From contig NZ_BJDN01000015.1 in assembly GCF_005405165.1 (NCBI RefSeq), positions 1-64,000 of the forward strand: a stretch of 64,000 bases of DNA, given 5' to 3'. This document shows positions 8,380-16,973 of the stretch, one piece after another (position 1 is the stretch's first letter; every line of letters starts with the position of its first letter). The notes beneath the pieces are model-generated. The model made no database searches. It was not told the DNA's origin and was given only the letters and a program-made list of their open reading frames with translations. Source of the DNA: Loigolactobacillus binensis (GTDB taxonomy: Bacteria; Bacillota; Bacilli; Lactobacillales; Lactobacillaceae). The translations under genes and the position numbers were made by a program.

Positions 8380-9981
8380 ATGCAGGAACGTCATAAAATT
8401 GGTTTATTTTCATTAGTAATGCTGGCATTGAGCTCGATCATCGGTTCTGGTTGGTTGTTTGGTTCCGGAGAAGCGGCAGTAGTTGCCGGACCAGCAGCAA
8501 TTATTTCTTGGATCATCGGTGCGATCGTGATCATGGCGATCGCCTTTAATTACGTCGAGTTAGGGGCAATGTTTCCCGAAAGTGGCGGTATGAGCCGTTA
8601 CGCCCAGTACAGCCACGGTCCGTTGCTAGGCTTTATTGCGGCATGGGCGAATTGGGTATCGCTGGTGACGATCATCCCCATCGAAGCAGTGGCCGCGGTT
8701 CAGTATATGAGCTCGTGGCCGTGGACTTGGGCCAACTGGACGCAAAGATTTGTTGCGCATGGGGATGTGACCACATTGGGGCTGGTGATCGTCTTTTTGT
8801 TCATGCTAGTTTTTACACTGCTGAATTTTTGGTCGATCAGGCTACTAACCCGTTTTACTAGTTTGATCGCGATCTTTAAAATGGTGGTGCCGGCGCTAAC
8901 GATCATTTTGTTAGTGGCTTCCGGTTTTCACAGCGCTAACTTTGGCCATAGTTGGGCGACCTTTGCACCGCGGGGAAGTGCGGCTATTTTTCAAGCGACG
9001 ACGGCTTCAGGCATTATTTTTTCCTATAATGCTTTTCAAACGGTGATCAATATGGGCAGTGAAATTCGTGATTCACGGCATAATGTGGCGCGGGGGATCG
9101 CGATCTCGTTAGCGATCAGCGCGGTGATCTATACATTATTACAGGTCACTTTTATCGGCAGTGTTCCCCCACATTTGTTAGCTCAAAGTGGGTGGCATGG
9201 GTTAAATTTTGCTTCACCATTTGCGGACCTAGCGATTCTATTAGGGTTGCAATGGTGGTCAATTTTGCTTTACCTAGATGCCTTTGTGTCGCCATTTGGT
9301 ACTGGGGTCACTTTTGTTGCGGTGACAAGTCGGACATTGTGGGCGATGGCGAAAAATAAACATATGCCCCAATGGCTAGGGCGATTAAATCGGCGTTATG
9401 GCATTCCGCGCTTAGCTATGGTAGCTAACTTGGTGATCAGTCTACTGATGGTCAGTGTTTTTCGTAATTGGAGCGTACTGGCCAGTGTGATCTCTACTTC
9501 GACACTGATCGCTTATTTAACCGGTCCAGTGACCGTGATCTCTTTGCGTAAATTACGGCCTGACTTTAAGCGACCTGTTGCTTCAAAATGGTTGCGAATC
9601 GTGGCACCGTTGGCCTTTGTTTTGGCTAGTCTAGCGACTTATTGGGCCATGTGGCCGACTACGATTGAGGTCATTTTAGTTATTTTGTTAGGGTTGCCGT
9701 TTTATATTTACTATGAATGGCGCCAAGGTTTTCCGGCGTTACGCCAGCAGCTTAAAGGCAGCTTATGGCTGATCATCTACTTGGTATTTTTATCCGTGGT
9801 CTCTTACTTAGGTAGCCGAGCGTTTGGTGGCACCAATTGGCTGCATTATCCGTGGGATTTTGTTTTGATCAGCGTGGTAGCGTATGTTTTCTATCGGTGG
9901 GGGGTTGCTAGTCGCTTGGAAAGCGCAGAATTAGTGGCAGCGGCTAAAGTTAATGAACAAGTTAAGGTTGATGATGATTAA
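8380..9981 (+). CDS. APC-superfamily amino acid permease
   Basis: 533 aa integral membrane protein with 12 or more hydrophobic segments. The first segment carries SSIIGSGWLFGSGEA, the unwound TM1 glycine motif of APC transporters (AA_permease_2 type). TM6 region: ATTASGIIFSYNAFQTVINM. The C-terminus is charged and cytosolic. Substrate unknown; proton-coupled amino acid uptake is the family norm. It is monocistronic between a promoter at 8088 and a terminator at 9994, and is preceded by the unusual tandem leader, which suggests control at the RNA level. The start at 8380 follows GGAGTAGGGG. Confidence 0.85.
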   Translation: MQERHKIGLFSLVMLALSSIIGSGWLFGSGEAAVVAGPAAIISWIIGAIVIMAIAFNYVELGAMFPESGGMSRYAQYSHGPLLGFIAAWANWVSLVTIIPIEAVAAVQYMSSWPWTWANWTQRFVAHGDVTTLGLVIVFLFMLVFTLLNFWSIRLLTRFTSLIAIFKMVVPALTIILLVASGFHSANFGHSWATFAPRGSAAIFQATTASGIIFSYNAFQTVINMGSEIRDSRHNVARGIAISLAISAVIYTLLQVTFIGSVPPHLLAQSGWHGLNFASPFADLAILLGLQWWSILLYLDAFVSPFGTGVTFVAVTSRTLWAMAKNKHMPQWLGRLNRRYGIPRLAMVANLVISLLMVSVFRNWSVLASVISTSTLIAYLTGPVTVISLRKLRPDFKRPVASKWLRIVAPLAFVLASLATYWAMWPTTIEVILVILLGLPFYIYYEWRQGFPALRQQLKGSLWLIIYLVFLSVVSYLGSRAFGGTNWLHYPWDFVLISVVAYVFYRWGVASRLESAELVAAAKVNEQVKVDDD

Positions 9982-9993
9982 AAATGTGGTTAG

Positions 9994-10033
9994 ATAAAGG
10001 ATCGTAACGTAAATAGCGTTACGATCCTTTATT
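9994..10033 (+). terminator. Intrinsic terminator after permease
   Basis: ATAAAGGATCGTAACG paired with CGTTACGATCCTTTAT, 7-nt loop. It is symmetrical, so it could act on both strands. Confidence 0.8.
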
Positions 10034-10338
10034 AGTTACAGTTAAGTTTTGGTGACGACAACTTAGTTTGATTCTCAATTAAATATTACAAATAAATTAC
10101 AAATGAACTTTGTTTTCAATTACCATTGCTTAAAAAAACGCTTTCTTGCTATAATTAAAGCTGTTTACAAGATGTTTTCAACCTATTTGCATTTTATAGT
10201 AATTGATTTAGAATTAATTTAATCAATTTTTAATTTTAAAACTGAACTAAATTAATGCTTAATTTATTTTTGACGTTATACAAATGCAATAAGCGTTTAT
10301 GCTGATTTGTGAAGGGCTTAACGGAAGGAGTACTTTTT
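10034..10338. promoter_or_regulatory. AT-rich upstream region of the feo operon with inverted repeat
   Basis: About 300 bp, very A+T rich, with no gene. It contains an inverted repeat AATTGATT-N12-AATCAATT (10201-10228). This could be an operator for an iron-responsive repressor, but it does not match a Fur or DtxR box well enough to name the protein. Confidence 0.35.
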
Positions 10339-10815
10339 ATGAAAGCTTTAGCCGAATTAAGGAGTCAAGGTAAATATATCATTGTCCAGGTCCTTGGTGA
10401 AACACGTTTGGTGAAACATTTAGCCGAGATCGGGATGATTCCCGGTCGCGATATTACGGTGATTTCGCTGGCTTCCACAACTTCGGGAATGATGATCTAT
10501 TTTCAAGGGCAACGTTTGGCCATTAGTAATGATATTGCACAACGGATCGTTGTCCGTGGGGTCAATGATGCGGCCGCTGCTAAGTTAACGCCTTTGGCTA
10601 AGTTGGCGGTGGGCAAATCGGGGATCATTCGCAAAATGCTGGGTGATCGCGCGTTACGGCGCCGCTTGATGGATATGGGGCTGACTAACAATACCTTGAT
10701 CAAGGTTAGTCAAGTCGCGCCTTTAGGTGATCCGATCGAACTACATGTGCGCGGCTACAAATTAAGCCTGCGTAAGCAAGACGCAACCTGTATTTTGTTA
10801 GAGGAGGCCGATTAA
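10339..10815 (+). CDS. feoA: FeoA, tandem two-domain form
   Basis: 158 aa from the ATG at 10339, chosen because AAGGAG lies 8 nt upstream; an in-frame GTG 30 nt earlier has no such site. Single FeoA proteins are about 75-85 aa; this one contains two SH3-like FeoA domains (about 3-75 and 82-158). Each has the family pattern of a conserved hydrophobic LxxxGhxPG/MGLTNNT turn (LAEIGMIPGRDI; LMDMGLTNNTLI) and a C-terminal isoleucine- or leucine-rich strand. FeoA is a cytosolic accessory of the FeoB ferrous iron transporter. feoB starts one base after its stop, so the two genes are translationally coupled. Confidence 0.93.
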   Translation: MKALAELRSQGKYIIVQVLGETRLVKHLAEIGMIPGRDITVISLASTTSGMMIYFQGQRLAISNDIAQRIVVRGVNDAAAAKLTPLAKLAVGKSGIIRKMLGDRALRRRLMDMGLTNNTLIKVSQVAPLGDPIELHVRGYKLSLRKQDATCILLEEAD

Positions 10816-10816
10816 G

Positions 10817-12949
10817 ATGGAGATGACAACAACTGCTTGGTCCTTGGCGGGGAACCCTAATAGTGGCAAGACCACACTATTCAATGTTTTAACTGGCTCC
10901 AATCAGCATATTGGTAACTGGCCTGGGGTAACGATTGAGCGCAAAAGCGGCAAATTAAAACACAATAGTCAGGTTGAGATTCAGGATCTACCAGGAATTT
11001 ATTCTTTATCACCATACAGTTCTGAGGAGATCATCACCCGTAATTATATTTTAAATGGTCAAACTGACCGCGTTTTGGACGTTGTTGATGCGACTAATTT
11101 GGAACGTAATTTGTATTTGACACTGCAGTTAATGGAAACGGGTGTCCCGCTGATTGTTGGTTTGAATATGATGGATCGTCTGAAAAAAGAAGGCAATCGT
11201 AAAATTAATTTGAAAAAACTGGCTTATATTCTGAACCTACCGGTGGTCAGCATCAGTGCATTAAAAAATCAAAACGTCGATCAATTAGTTAAACAGATGC
11301 AAGAATCAGATCTACAAACTTATACATACCCTGAATATGATGATCGCTTAGAATCAGCGATCAAACTGATCAGTGCCACCATACAAGGTCTGGTTCCAAC
11401 CAGTCAGTTGCGTTGGTACGCGATTAAATTATTTGAACGCGATGAAGAAATCAGCGCTGATTTGAAATTAACGGCGGTCCAAAGACAAGAAATCGAAAAC
11501 ACGATCAATACAACTGAAAAAGTATTTGATGATGTTAGCGATAGTATTGTGGTCAATACTCGCTATGACTACATTACTCGTATCATGAATATGTGTGTGA
11601 TCGATACCAACGATTTTTCCATGTCGTGGAGTGATCGCGTCGATCGCATTGTCACTAACCGTTTCCTGGCGTTACCGATTTTTGTTTTTGTGATGTGGGT
11701 CGTTTATTATTTATCGATTCAAACCATTGGCACTATTGGTAGCGATTGGATGAATGATGTGTTGTTTGGTAAAGGGATTCCGGCCGCAACCACTAGTTTA
11801 CTGAATCAGTGGCAAATCCAACCGTGGTTAATTAGTTTAGTCGTGGATGGTATTATCAGCGGAATTGGTTCTGTATTAGGCTTTTTACCGCAGATCATGA
11901 TGCTATTTTTATGTCTGAGTATTTTAGAAGATTGTGGTTATATGGCGCGGATCGCTTTTGTCATGGATCGTATTTTCCACCGTTTCAATCTTTCGGGGAA
12001 ATCATTTATTCCCATGCTGATCTCCACTGGTTGTGGCGTACCAGGCATCATGGCCACAAGGACGATCGAAAATGAAAAAGATCGGCGGATGACGATCATG
12101 TTGACTACCTTTATGCCTTGTTCAGCTAAGTTAACTGTGATCGCTTTGATCAGTGGGACCTTTTTCTCAGGCAATTCCTGGGTGGCACCGTCGGCCTATT
12201 TCTTAGGTATTATTGCTGTGATCGGGTCGGGGGTTTTCTTGAAAAAAACCCGTATTTTCAGTGGGGCACCGGCACCATTTGTGATGGAGTTGCCAGCCTA
12301 CCATTTACCCCGCTTCAGTAATATTGTCCAAAGTGTTTGGCAGCGAGCTGAGGCTTTTATTATCAAAGCCGGAACGATTATTTTCCTATCTTGTGTGGCG
12401 ATCTGGTTCTTATCCAGCTTTAATTTTCGCCTACAAATGGTTGGCCAAAACCACAGTATTTTAAAAGTCTTAGGTTCGTTGTTGGCGCCGGTTTTTGCGC
12501 CGTTAGGTTTTGGTGACTGGCACGCAACCGTGGCGGTGCTCGCTGGTTTGATTGCCAAGGAAAATTGTGTGGGTACGTTGCACATTACTTTCGGTGCCGG
12601 CACCAGTCATGCGTCATTTGTTTCCGCTTTGCAGTCGGTTTATTCGCCAATGGCTGGGTACGCCTTCTTAGTTTTCAATTTACTCTGCGCACCTTGTTTT
12701 GCTTCTATCGGCACTATGTATAAAGAATTTGGTGATACTGGTTGGACATTACGGGCAGTTGGCTATCAAACTTTAGTGGCCTATATGGTGGCCGTCGTGC
12801 TCTACCAAGGCTCACAAGTGGCCACGGCGCAGTTCTCACCACTTAGCCTAACTATTGCGGTGATTGCCTTAGCTCTGATGATCTACGGTATTTTTGTAAA
12901 AAGAGAAAAAACAGAGGGGATCCTTGATTTAAATAGTAGTGCGGCTTAA
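10817..12949 (+). CDS. feoB: Ferrous iron transporter FeoB
   Basis: 710 aa membrane GTPase importing Fe2+. The N-terminal G domain has G1 GNPNSGKTT (12-20), G3 DLPG (57-60) and G4 NMMD, followed by the helical GDI region. The membrane part has two Gate domains (EDCGYMARIAFVMDR; GCGVPGIMATR) and the conserved MPCSAKL segment. Length is normal for the family. ATGs at 10817 and 10823 are both usable; the first lies directly after the feoA stop. A small Cys-rich gene follows, completing a Firmicutes-style feoAB-feoC-like unit. Confidence 0.97.
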   Translation: MEMTTTAWSLAGNPNSGKTTLFNVLTGSNQHIGNWPGVTIERKSGKLKHNSQVEIQDLPGIYSLSPYSSEEIITRNYILNGQTDRVLDVVDATNLERNLYLTLQLMETGVPLIVGLNMMDRLKKEGNRKINLKKLAYILNLPVVSISALKNQNVDQLVKQMQESDLQTYTYPEYDDRLESAIKLISATIQGLVPTSQLRWYAIKLFERDEEISADLKLTAVQRQEIENTINTTEKVFDDVSDSIVVNTRYDYITRIMNMCVIDTNDFSMSWSDRVDRIVTNRFLALPIFVFVMWVVYYLSIQTIGTIGSDWMNDVLFGKGIPAATTSLLNQWQIQPWLISLVVDGIISGIGSVLGFLPQIMMLFLCLSILEDCGYMARIAFVMDRIFHRFNLSGKSFIPMLISTGCGVPGIMATRTIENEKDRRMTIMLTTFMPCSAKLTVIALISGTFFSGNSWVAPSAYFLGIIAVIGSGVFLKKTRIFSGAPAPFVMELPAYHLPRFSNIVQSVWQRAEAFIIKAGTIIFLSCVAIWFLSSFNFRLQMVGQNHSILKVLGSLLAPVFAPLGFGDWHATVAVLAGLIAKENCVGTLHITFGAGTSHASFVSALQSVYSPMAGYAFLVFNLLCAPCFASIGTMYKEFGDTGWTLRAVGYQTLVAYMVAVVLYQGSQVATAQFSPLSLTIAVIALALMIYGIFVKREKTEGILDLNSSAA

Positions 12950-12997
12950 CTTTGATAATTGTTTGTCAATAGTTTTGCCACAAAAATGGTCATCGGT

Positions 12998-13034
12998 CGT
13001 AACATCAAGGTTTATTAGCTTTTTAGGCTAATAA
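12998..13034 (+). promoter_or_regulatory. CGTAACATCAA-hairpin element between feoB and its small partner
   Basis: CGTAACATCAA followed by the hairpin TTATTAGC-TTTTTA-GGCTAATAA. It has the same 11-nt constant segment and near-identical stem as the 3' half of the 107-bp leader units at 8146-8359. Its place, 27 nt before the small ORF, suggests a role in translation or mRNA processing within the operon. Confidence 0.6.
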
Positions 13035-13060
13035 GCTACTAGCAGAAAGGGGATTTCGCA

Positions 13061-13231
13061 ATGTCAACATTTATTTTAGCGGTGGTGCTATTTGCCGCTG
13101 CAGGTGCCATTGTCTATTTACGATTTTTCAAAAAGGGTGGCCATTCTAGTTGTCATGACTGCTCAGACGTGGGGTGCCCGCTGGCTGATCAAGCACATAT
13201 CTTGCAGAATAATAATCAAAAGCGCGGTTAA
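13061..13231 (+). CDS. FeoB-associated Cys-rich small membrane protein
   Basis: 56 aa, starting with ATG after AGAAAGGGG. One N-terminal transmembrane helix (FILAVVLFAAAGAIVYL), then a basic stretch and a cytosolic tail with CHDC and a further Cys (CHDCSDVGCP, residues 31-40). This is the layout of the FeoB-associated Cys-rich membrane proteins found after feoB in many Firmicutes, where they stand in the position of FeoC. Function is unproven; the cysteines could bind iron or an Fe-S cluster. The gene is in the feo operon, 112 bp after feoB. Confidence 0.85.
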   Translation: MSTFILAVVLFAAAGAIVYLRFFKKGGHSSCHDCSDVGCPLADQAHILQNNNQKRG

Positions 13232-13257
13232 GTTAGTTTGATCCGTGCTGTCCATCT

Positions 13258-13291
13258 AACAAGTGTTGGCTGACACCGCACTTGTTTTTTT
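13258..13291 (+). terminator. Intrinsic terminator of feo operon
   Basis: AACAAGTG paired with CACTTGTT across a 13-nt loop, followed by TTTTTT. Confidence 0.8.
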
Positions 13292-13342
13292 GTGCCGTGA
13301 AAAGGATTAAACTTAGACTATGTAGAATAGGAGGAAATTAAT

Positions 13343-14116
13343 TTGATTAAAAAATATTTTTTCTTCGATATTGATGGCACGTTAACGGATCGCAAAACCA
13401 ACCAGATCGTGCCCAGTGCGCAGATGGCCTTGGATCAGTTACAGGCTAAGGGCTATTTCGTAGCGATTGCTACTGGCCGAGCACATTATAAGGCAGTACC
13501 GTTTATGCAGCAGGTAGGTTTACGTAACATGGTTTGTTCCGGTGGTGGCGGGTTGGTAGTGGAGCAGAAGTTGATCCAGAACAAGCCCTTAGATCTAAGT
13601 AAGGCTAAAGCAGTAATTCAGCAGGCCGAGAACCTAGGATACGGAGTTTTAGTGATGCGGGATGATTCAATTCGGGTGTGGAGCAAAAATGATTTATTCC
13701 GTCAGCAAGTTGGCGAGCGCCAAGAAGCCACTGACTACATCATTGATCCGCAATTGGATTTTCAAACGCTACCGGTGATCTACAAAATTTACGTCGCGAT
13801 TCCAGCGGCGGCGGAGATGAAATTGACTTTGAAAGCGACCTTAGGTCATTTACGCTTTGTGCCGGAGTATCTAATGTTTCAATATGACGATAAGTATCGA
13901 GGAATCGTGGAGATGATGCAGCGACTTAATGCACCACTTAAGGATGTGGTGGTGTTCGGTGATGGTCTGAATGATCTCGTTATGTTTCGGTCACAATGGA
14001 CCAGTATTGCTTTGGGCAACGCGGCGTCAGCGGTTAAAACACAAGCTGACTACGTGACTGCCGCTAACACTGATGATGGCGTATACCGAGCTTGTCAGAA
14101 ATTTGGTTGGCTCTAG
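13343..14116 (+). CDS. HAD-superfamily phosphatase, Cof type
   Basis: 257 aa from TTG at 13343, with GGAGG about 8 nt upstream. Motif I FDIDGTLTD (8-16) carries the nucleophile Asp; motif II is the threonine in IATGRAHYK; motif IV FGDGLNDLVMF (about 212-222) binds Mg. A C2-type cap lies between. Proteins of this Cof/YwpJ group dephosphorylate sugar phosphates or cofactors such as FMN or PLP; the substrate cannot be assigned. No clear operon partner. A paralogue is encoded at 54222-55031. Confidence 0.9.
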   Translation: MIKKYFFFDIDGTLTDRKTNQIVPSAQMALDQLQAKGYFVAIATGRAHYKAVPFMQQVGLRNMVCSGGGGLVVEQKLIQNKPLDLSKAKAVIQQAENLGYGVLVMRDDSIRVWSKNDLFRQQVGERQEATDYIIDPQLDFQTLPVIYKIYVAIPAAAEMKLTLKATLGHLRFVPEYLMFQYDDKYRGIVEMMQRLNAPLKDVVVFGDGLNDLVMFRSQWTSIALGNAASAVKTQADYVTAANTDDGVYRACQKFGWL

Positions 14117-14191
14117 ACTGACTTAACGGAAACTAGAATTTCCCCTATTTAGGCGCATGGTATAATAGAAAATAGGTGCAAGGGAGGAATT

Positions 14192-15118
14192 ATGGTGCGA
14201 GCCAAACAATTAAAGGGGATTTTATTAGCGACGATCGGGGCAATTTTATGGGGTGTTTCTGGACCGATCGCGCAGTGGTTGTTTACTGCTTATCAGGTGG
14301 ATTTGGTCTGGTTGATCGAATCAAAAATGCTGATTTCTGGCGTTTTATTATTACTAGTTGCAGCTTTATTGCCGCGCGAACGACAGCGTCTGTTTACAAT
14401 TTGGCATTCTTGGCGAAGTAGCGGTGAATTGCTTATCTTCACCGTTGGCGGGATGTTGGCGATGCAATTTGTGTATTATAAAGCGGTCGCAGTGGGCAAT
14501 GCTGCAACGGCCACTATTTTGCAGTTTTTGTCGCCAGTTTTCATTGTGGTTTACACCATGTTACGTGAACGGGCGGTACCGCGGCGCGCGGATGTTATTG
14601 CAGTTTTAGTTGCTTTGTTAGGGACTTTTTTGTTAGTTACAGGTGGGCAACCAACGCATTTAACGATTTCACCGGCCGCATTATTTTGGGGTGTGGCAAC
14701 TGGAGTAGCTGCTGCGGCCTATGTTTTGTTACCTATTCGGTTGTTAGCACAATATGGTGCGATCGTGGTCTCCGGTTGGGCCATGGTTTTAGGTGGGTTA
14801 TTATTTAACCTAGTTCATCCTGGCTGGCAGCAACTACCGCACTTGGATTTATTCGGCCAGTTAGGTTACTGGTTCATTGTTATTTTTGGTACTGTTTTTG
14901 CTTATTCACTCTATTTAGCTAGCTTAGACTATGCTTCGGCAACTGCAGTTGGGCTGTTGGATGCTTTTGAGCCATTAGCAGCAACGATTCTAGCCGTTTT
15001 ATATTTAAATGTTCGTTTTGGTTGGGTCGAGTTTGGCGGCACCATGCTAATTTTAAGCACAGTCTTTATTTTGGCCTTAGCCCGGCCGCAACCGTTGACC
15101 AAGCAAGCTGGACAATAA
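14192..15118 (+). CDS. EamA/DMT-family transporter
   Basis: 308 aa with about ten transmembrane helices as two EamA repeats (about 8-140 and 155-298). The first repeat begins LLATIGAILWGVSGPIAQWL, and the second ends with AVGLLDAFEPLAATILAVLY, the family's conserved proline/glutamate turn. GGGAGG lies 6 nt before the ATG; a TATAAT -10 box is at 14161. Probably exports a metabolite such as an amino acid; substrate unknown. Confidence 0.85.
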   Translation: MVRAKQLKGILLATIGAILWGVSGPIAQWLFTAYQVDLVWLIESKMLISGVLLLLVAALLPRERQRLFTIWHSWRSSGELLIFTVGGMLAMQFVYYKAVAVGNAATATILQFLSPVFIVVYTMLRERAVPRRADVIAVLVALLGTFLLVTGGQPTHLTISPAALFWGVATGVAAAAYVLLPIRLLAQYGAIVVSGWAMVLGGLLFNLVHPGWQQLPHLDLFGQLGYWFIVIFGTVFAYSLYLASLDYASATAVGLLDAFEPLAATILAVLYLNVRFGWVEFGGTMLILSTVFILALARPQPLTKQAGQ

Positions 15119-15196
15119 GAAGTACAAATAGATTGGCTGGTCGAGGGTCTATTTGCGGCAAAAGGCTGATAGCGTTGTATACTAATTGCCAATAGT

Positions 15197-15700
15197 TTAT
15201 TCACTAACGATCGGTGCATTGTGTAGATCTTGGATCTGCTGAACAAATTGGGCGATCAATTCTAATTGTTCAGGTTGATAGTTGGCTAATAAAAGTTGCA
15301 TTTGGTGATCCAGTTGTTGATGTAATTGCTGGTGTGCGTAGTTTAATTGCTGCCCTTTTTCGGATAGAGAATAGTACACTTCCTTCCGGTTATCAGTGCG
15401 CTTAAATTTATCGATCAGTTCAAACTTGATCAGCTTGTTAACCGTTTTAGAAATGGCGCCTTTAGAAACCTGTAAATGGGCGGTTAATTCGGTACCGTTG
15501 ACAGGCTGATTCTTACCAATATCAGCCAAAGTATGTAGCGAAAGCAACGGTAGATTGTTCAAAACTTGTTGCCATTCTGGTGTTGTTTTTAGGCGTTTGA
15601 GCAGCCATTCTTGTTCAAAGGAGCTATTACTGGCGGTGGTAGTCGCAACTTGCAGTAATAGCGGTTCGATAGTTTGTTTAAAATAATTGATTTTATCCAT
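15197..15700 (-). CDS. MarR-family transcriptional regulator
   Basis: 167 aa, with a winged helix in residues about 55-120: LTAHLQVSKGAISKTVNKLIKFELIDKFKRTDNRKEVYYSLSEKG is typical of MarR (recognition helix then D-x-R wing). The flanking helices would form the dimer domain. It is divergent from the NAD(P)-binding oxidoreductase gene 15903-16547. The 200-bp space between them contains TAGTTT-N6-AAACTA at 15820-15837, a plausible operator. MarR regulators often control such a divergent gene in response to phenolic or oxidising compounds; this is inference. Confidence 0.9.
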   Translation of the reverse strand: MDKINYFKQTIEPLLLQVATTTASNSSFEQEWLLKRLKTTPEWQQVLNNLPLLSLHTLADIGKNQPVNGTELTAHLQVSKGAISKTVNKLIKFELIDKFKRTDNRKEVYYSLSEKGQQLNYAHQQLHQQLDHQMQLLLANYQPEQLELIAQFVQQIQDLHNAPIVSE

Positions 15701-15819
15701 GTGTTTTACGGCCCCTTATTGAATTGATCTAATCCACAAAAAACAGCGACTTCTTACGGTATGATCTAAATAGTTTCCAGTCAAAAGATTAGGCGTTATT
15801 GATCGAAGTGCGGTAAACT

Positions 15820-15837
15820 TAGTTTCAGTGTAAACTA
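15820..15837. promoter_or_regulatory. Candidate MarR operator
   Basis: Inverted repeat TAGTTT-CAGTGT-AAACTA in the divergent promoter region, about 65 bp before the oxidoreductase start codon. Confidence 0.4.
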
Positions 15838-15902
15838 TAGCATGAATTTTGTGATCGAAGCAATTACGGACTAATAATTAAACCGAAATGGAGGTCAATT
15901 TA

Positions 15903-16547
15903 ATGACAACTTTTATCGTGGGCGCACATGGCCAAATTGGGCAGTTAACAACTAAGGCATTAGCAGCTACAGGTGAAAAGGTCGTCGCGGGAATTCGCGA
16001 TCAACAGCAAGCAGCGACGTTAAGTGCGTTAGGTGCGCAGCCACAGGCCTTTGATCTAGCCAGTTTACCGGCTGAACAAGCGATTGCTTTTGAAGGTGTC
16101 GATAATGTGGTATTTACTGCTGGTTCTGGTGGTAATACCGGCTATGATGGCACCTTGCAAATTGATTTAGACGGTGCGATCAAAACGATGATCGCTGCCG
16201 AACAGGCTGGCGTCAAACGTTACGTGATCGTCAGTGCACTTTACGCAGAACAGCGTGATAAATGGGCACAAACTGGGATCGCGCCTTATTACGTGGCGAA
16301 ATATTACGCCGATGAATGGTTACAGCACCGCACTCAGTTGGACTACACGATTTTACGACCAGGAGTGTTGACCAATGCTGTGGGCACAGGCAAAATTGAT
16401 CTACAACCGGCCGCGGCTAAGGTTAAAAAAATACCGCGGGCGGACGTTGCGGCAGCAATTGTGGCCGTCCTGAAACAGCCGCAAACTTATAAACGTGTTT
16501 ATGATTTAGTCAGCGGTACTACTGACGTTAATACCGCGTTTGCTTAA
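15903..16547 (+). CDS. NAD(P)-binding oxidoreductase (NmrA/YwnB-like SDR)
   Basis: 214 aa from the ATG at 15903; the ATG at 15888 includes the ribosome binding site GGAGG itself and is rejected. Rossmann fold with GAHGQIGQ (7-14) as the dinucleotide loop and the acidic D-L-A-S strand end near 50. VSALYAEQRDKW and YYVAKYYADEWL (Y..K) occupy the usual SDR active-site region. The 'atypical SDR' class includes flavin reductases and redox sensors. Divergent from the marR-like gene, which probably controls it. Confidence 0.85.
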   Translation: MTTFIVGAHGQIGQLTTKALAATGEKVVAGIRDQQQAATLSALGAQPQAFDLASLPAEQAIAFEGVDNVVFTAGSGGNTGYDGTLQIDLDGAIKTMIAAEQAGVKRYVIVSALYAEQRDKWAQTGIAPYYVAKYYADEWLQHRTQLDYTILRPGVLTNAVGTGKIDLQPAAAKVKKIPRADVAAAIVAVLKQPQTYKRVYDLVSGTTDVNTAFA

Positions 16548-16973
16548 GCAATACTCGAGTAAGAAAACAATCTAAAATTAGTCCTGATGTCAATCGTTGA
16601 AAACCGATTAATACCAGAACTTTTTTGTTTACACTGAGAGTAAGGACAAAATTGAACATACTCCCTAAGATTTCAAGCTCAGCATTCAAAGAGACAATCA
16701 TCATTTTCGGTGCACAAATAAGAATTTTCAAGATCTGGTTTAAGAGATGACATAATGTGTTGAGCATGAAAAAAATGAGTCTCAAAATTTTTAGAAAACA
16801 GTGATATCTTGTCTGATGCTAACATATGGAATGTTTGAAAAATTATAGTTACGTTTAAGACTTCTACATTACAAAGGGGGCGATGGGTATTGTACCAAGC
16901 CATTTAAAATTACGTATAGATTGTTATGGCTAAACGAACATCGGCCAAGTGAAAATAAAGCATGAGGTTTACT
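16548..16973. other. AT-rich intergenic region, no gene seen
   Basis: About 425 bp, clearly richer in A+T than its left neighbour. Minus-strand open frames at 16528-16785 and 16679-16903 lack good start sites and family resemblance. A small hairpin CATGAG/TTCATG at 16960-16977 overlaps the end of the flippase gene and could be its weak terminator. Confidence 0.4.

Noticed and set aside
16528..16903. Two overlapping minus-strand open frames in the AT-rich gap
   Set aside because: No start signals or family resemblance; expected by chance in AT-rich DNA.
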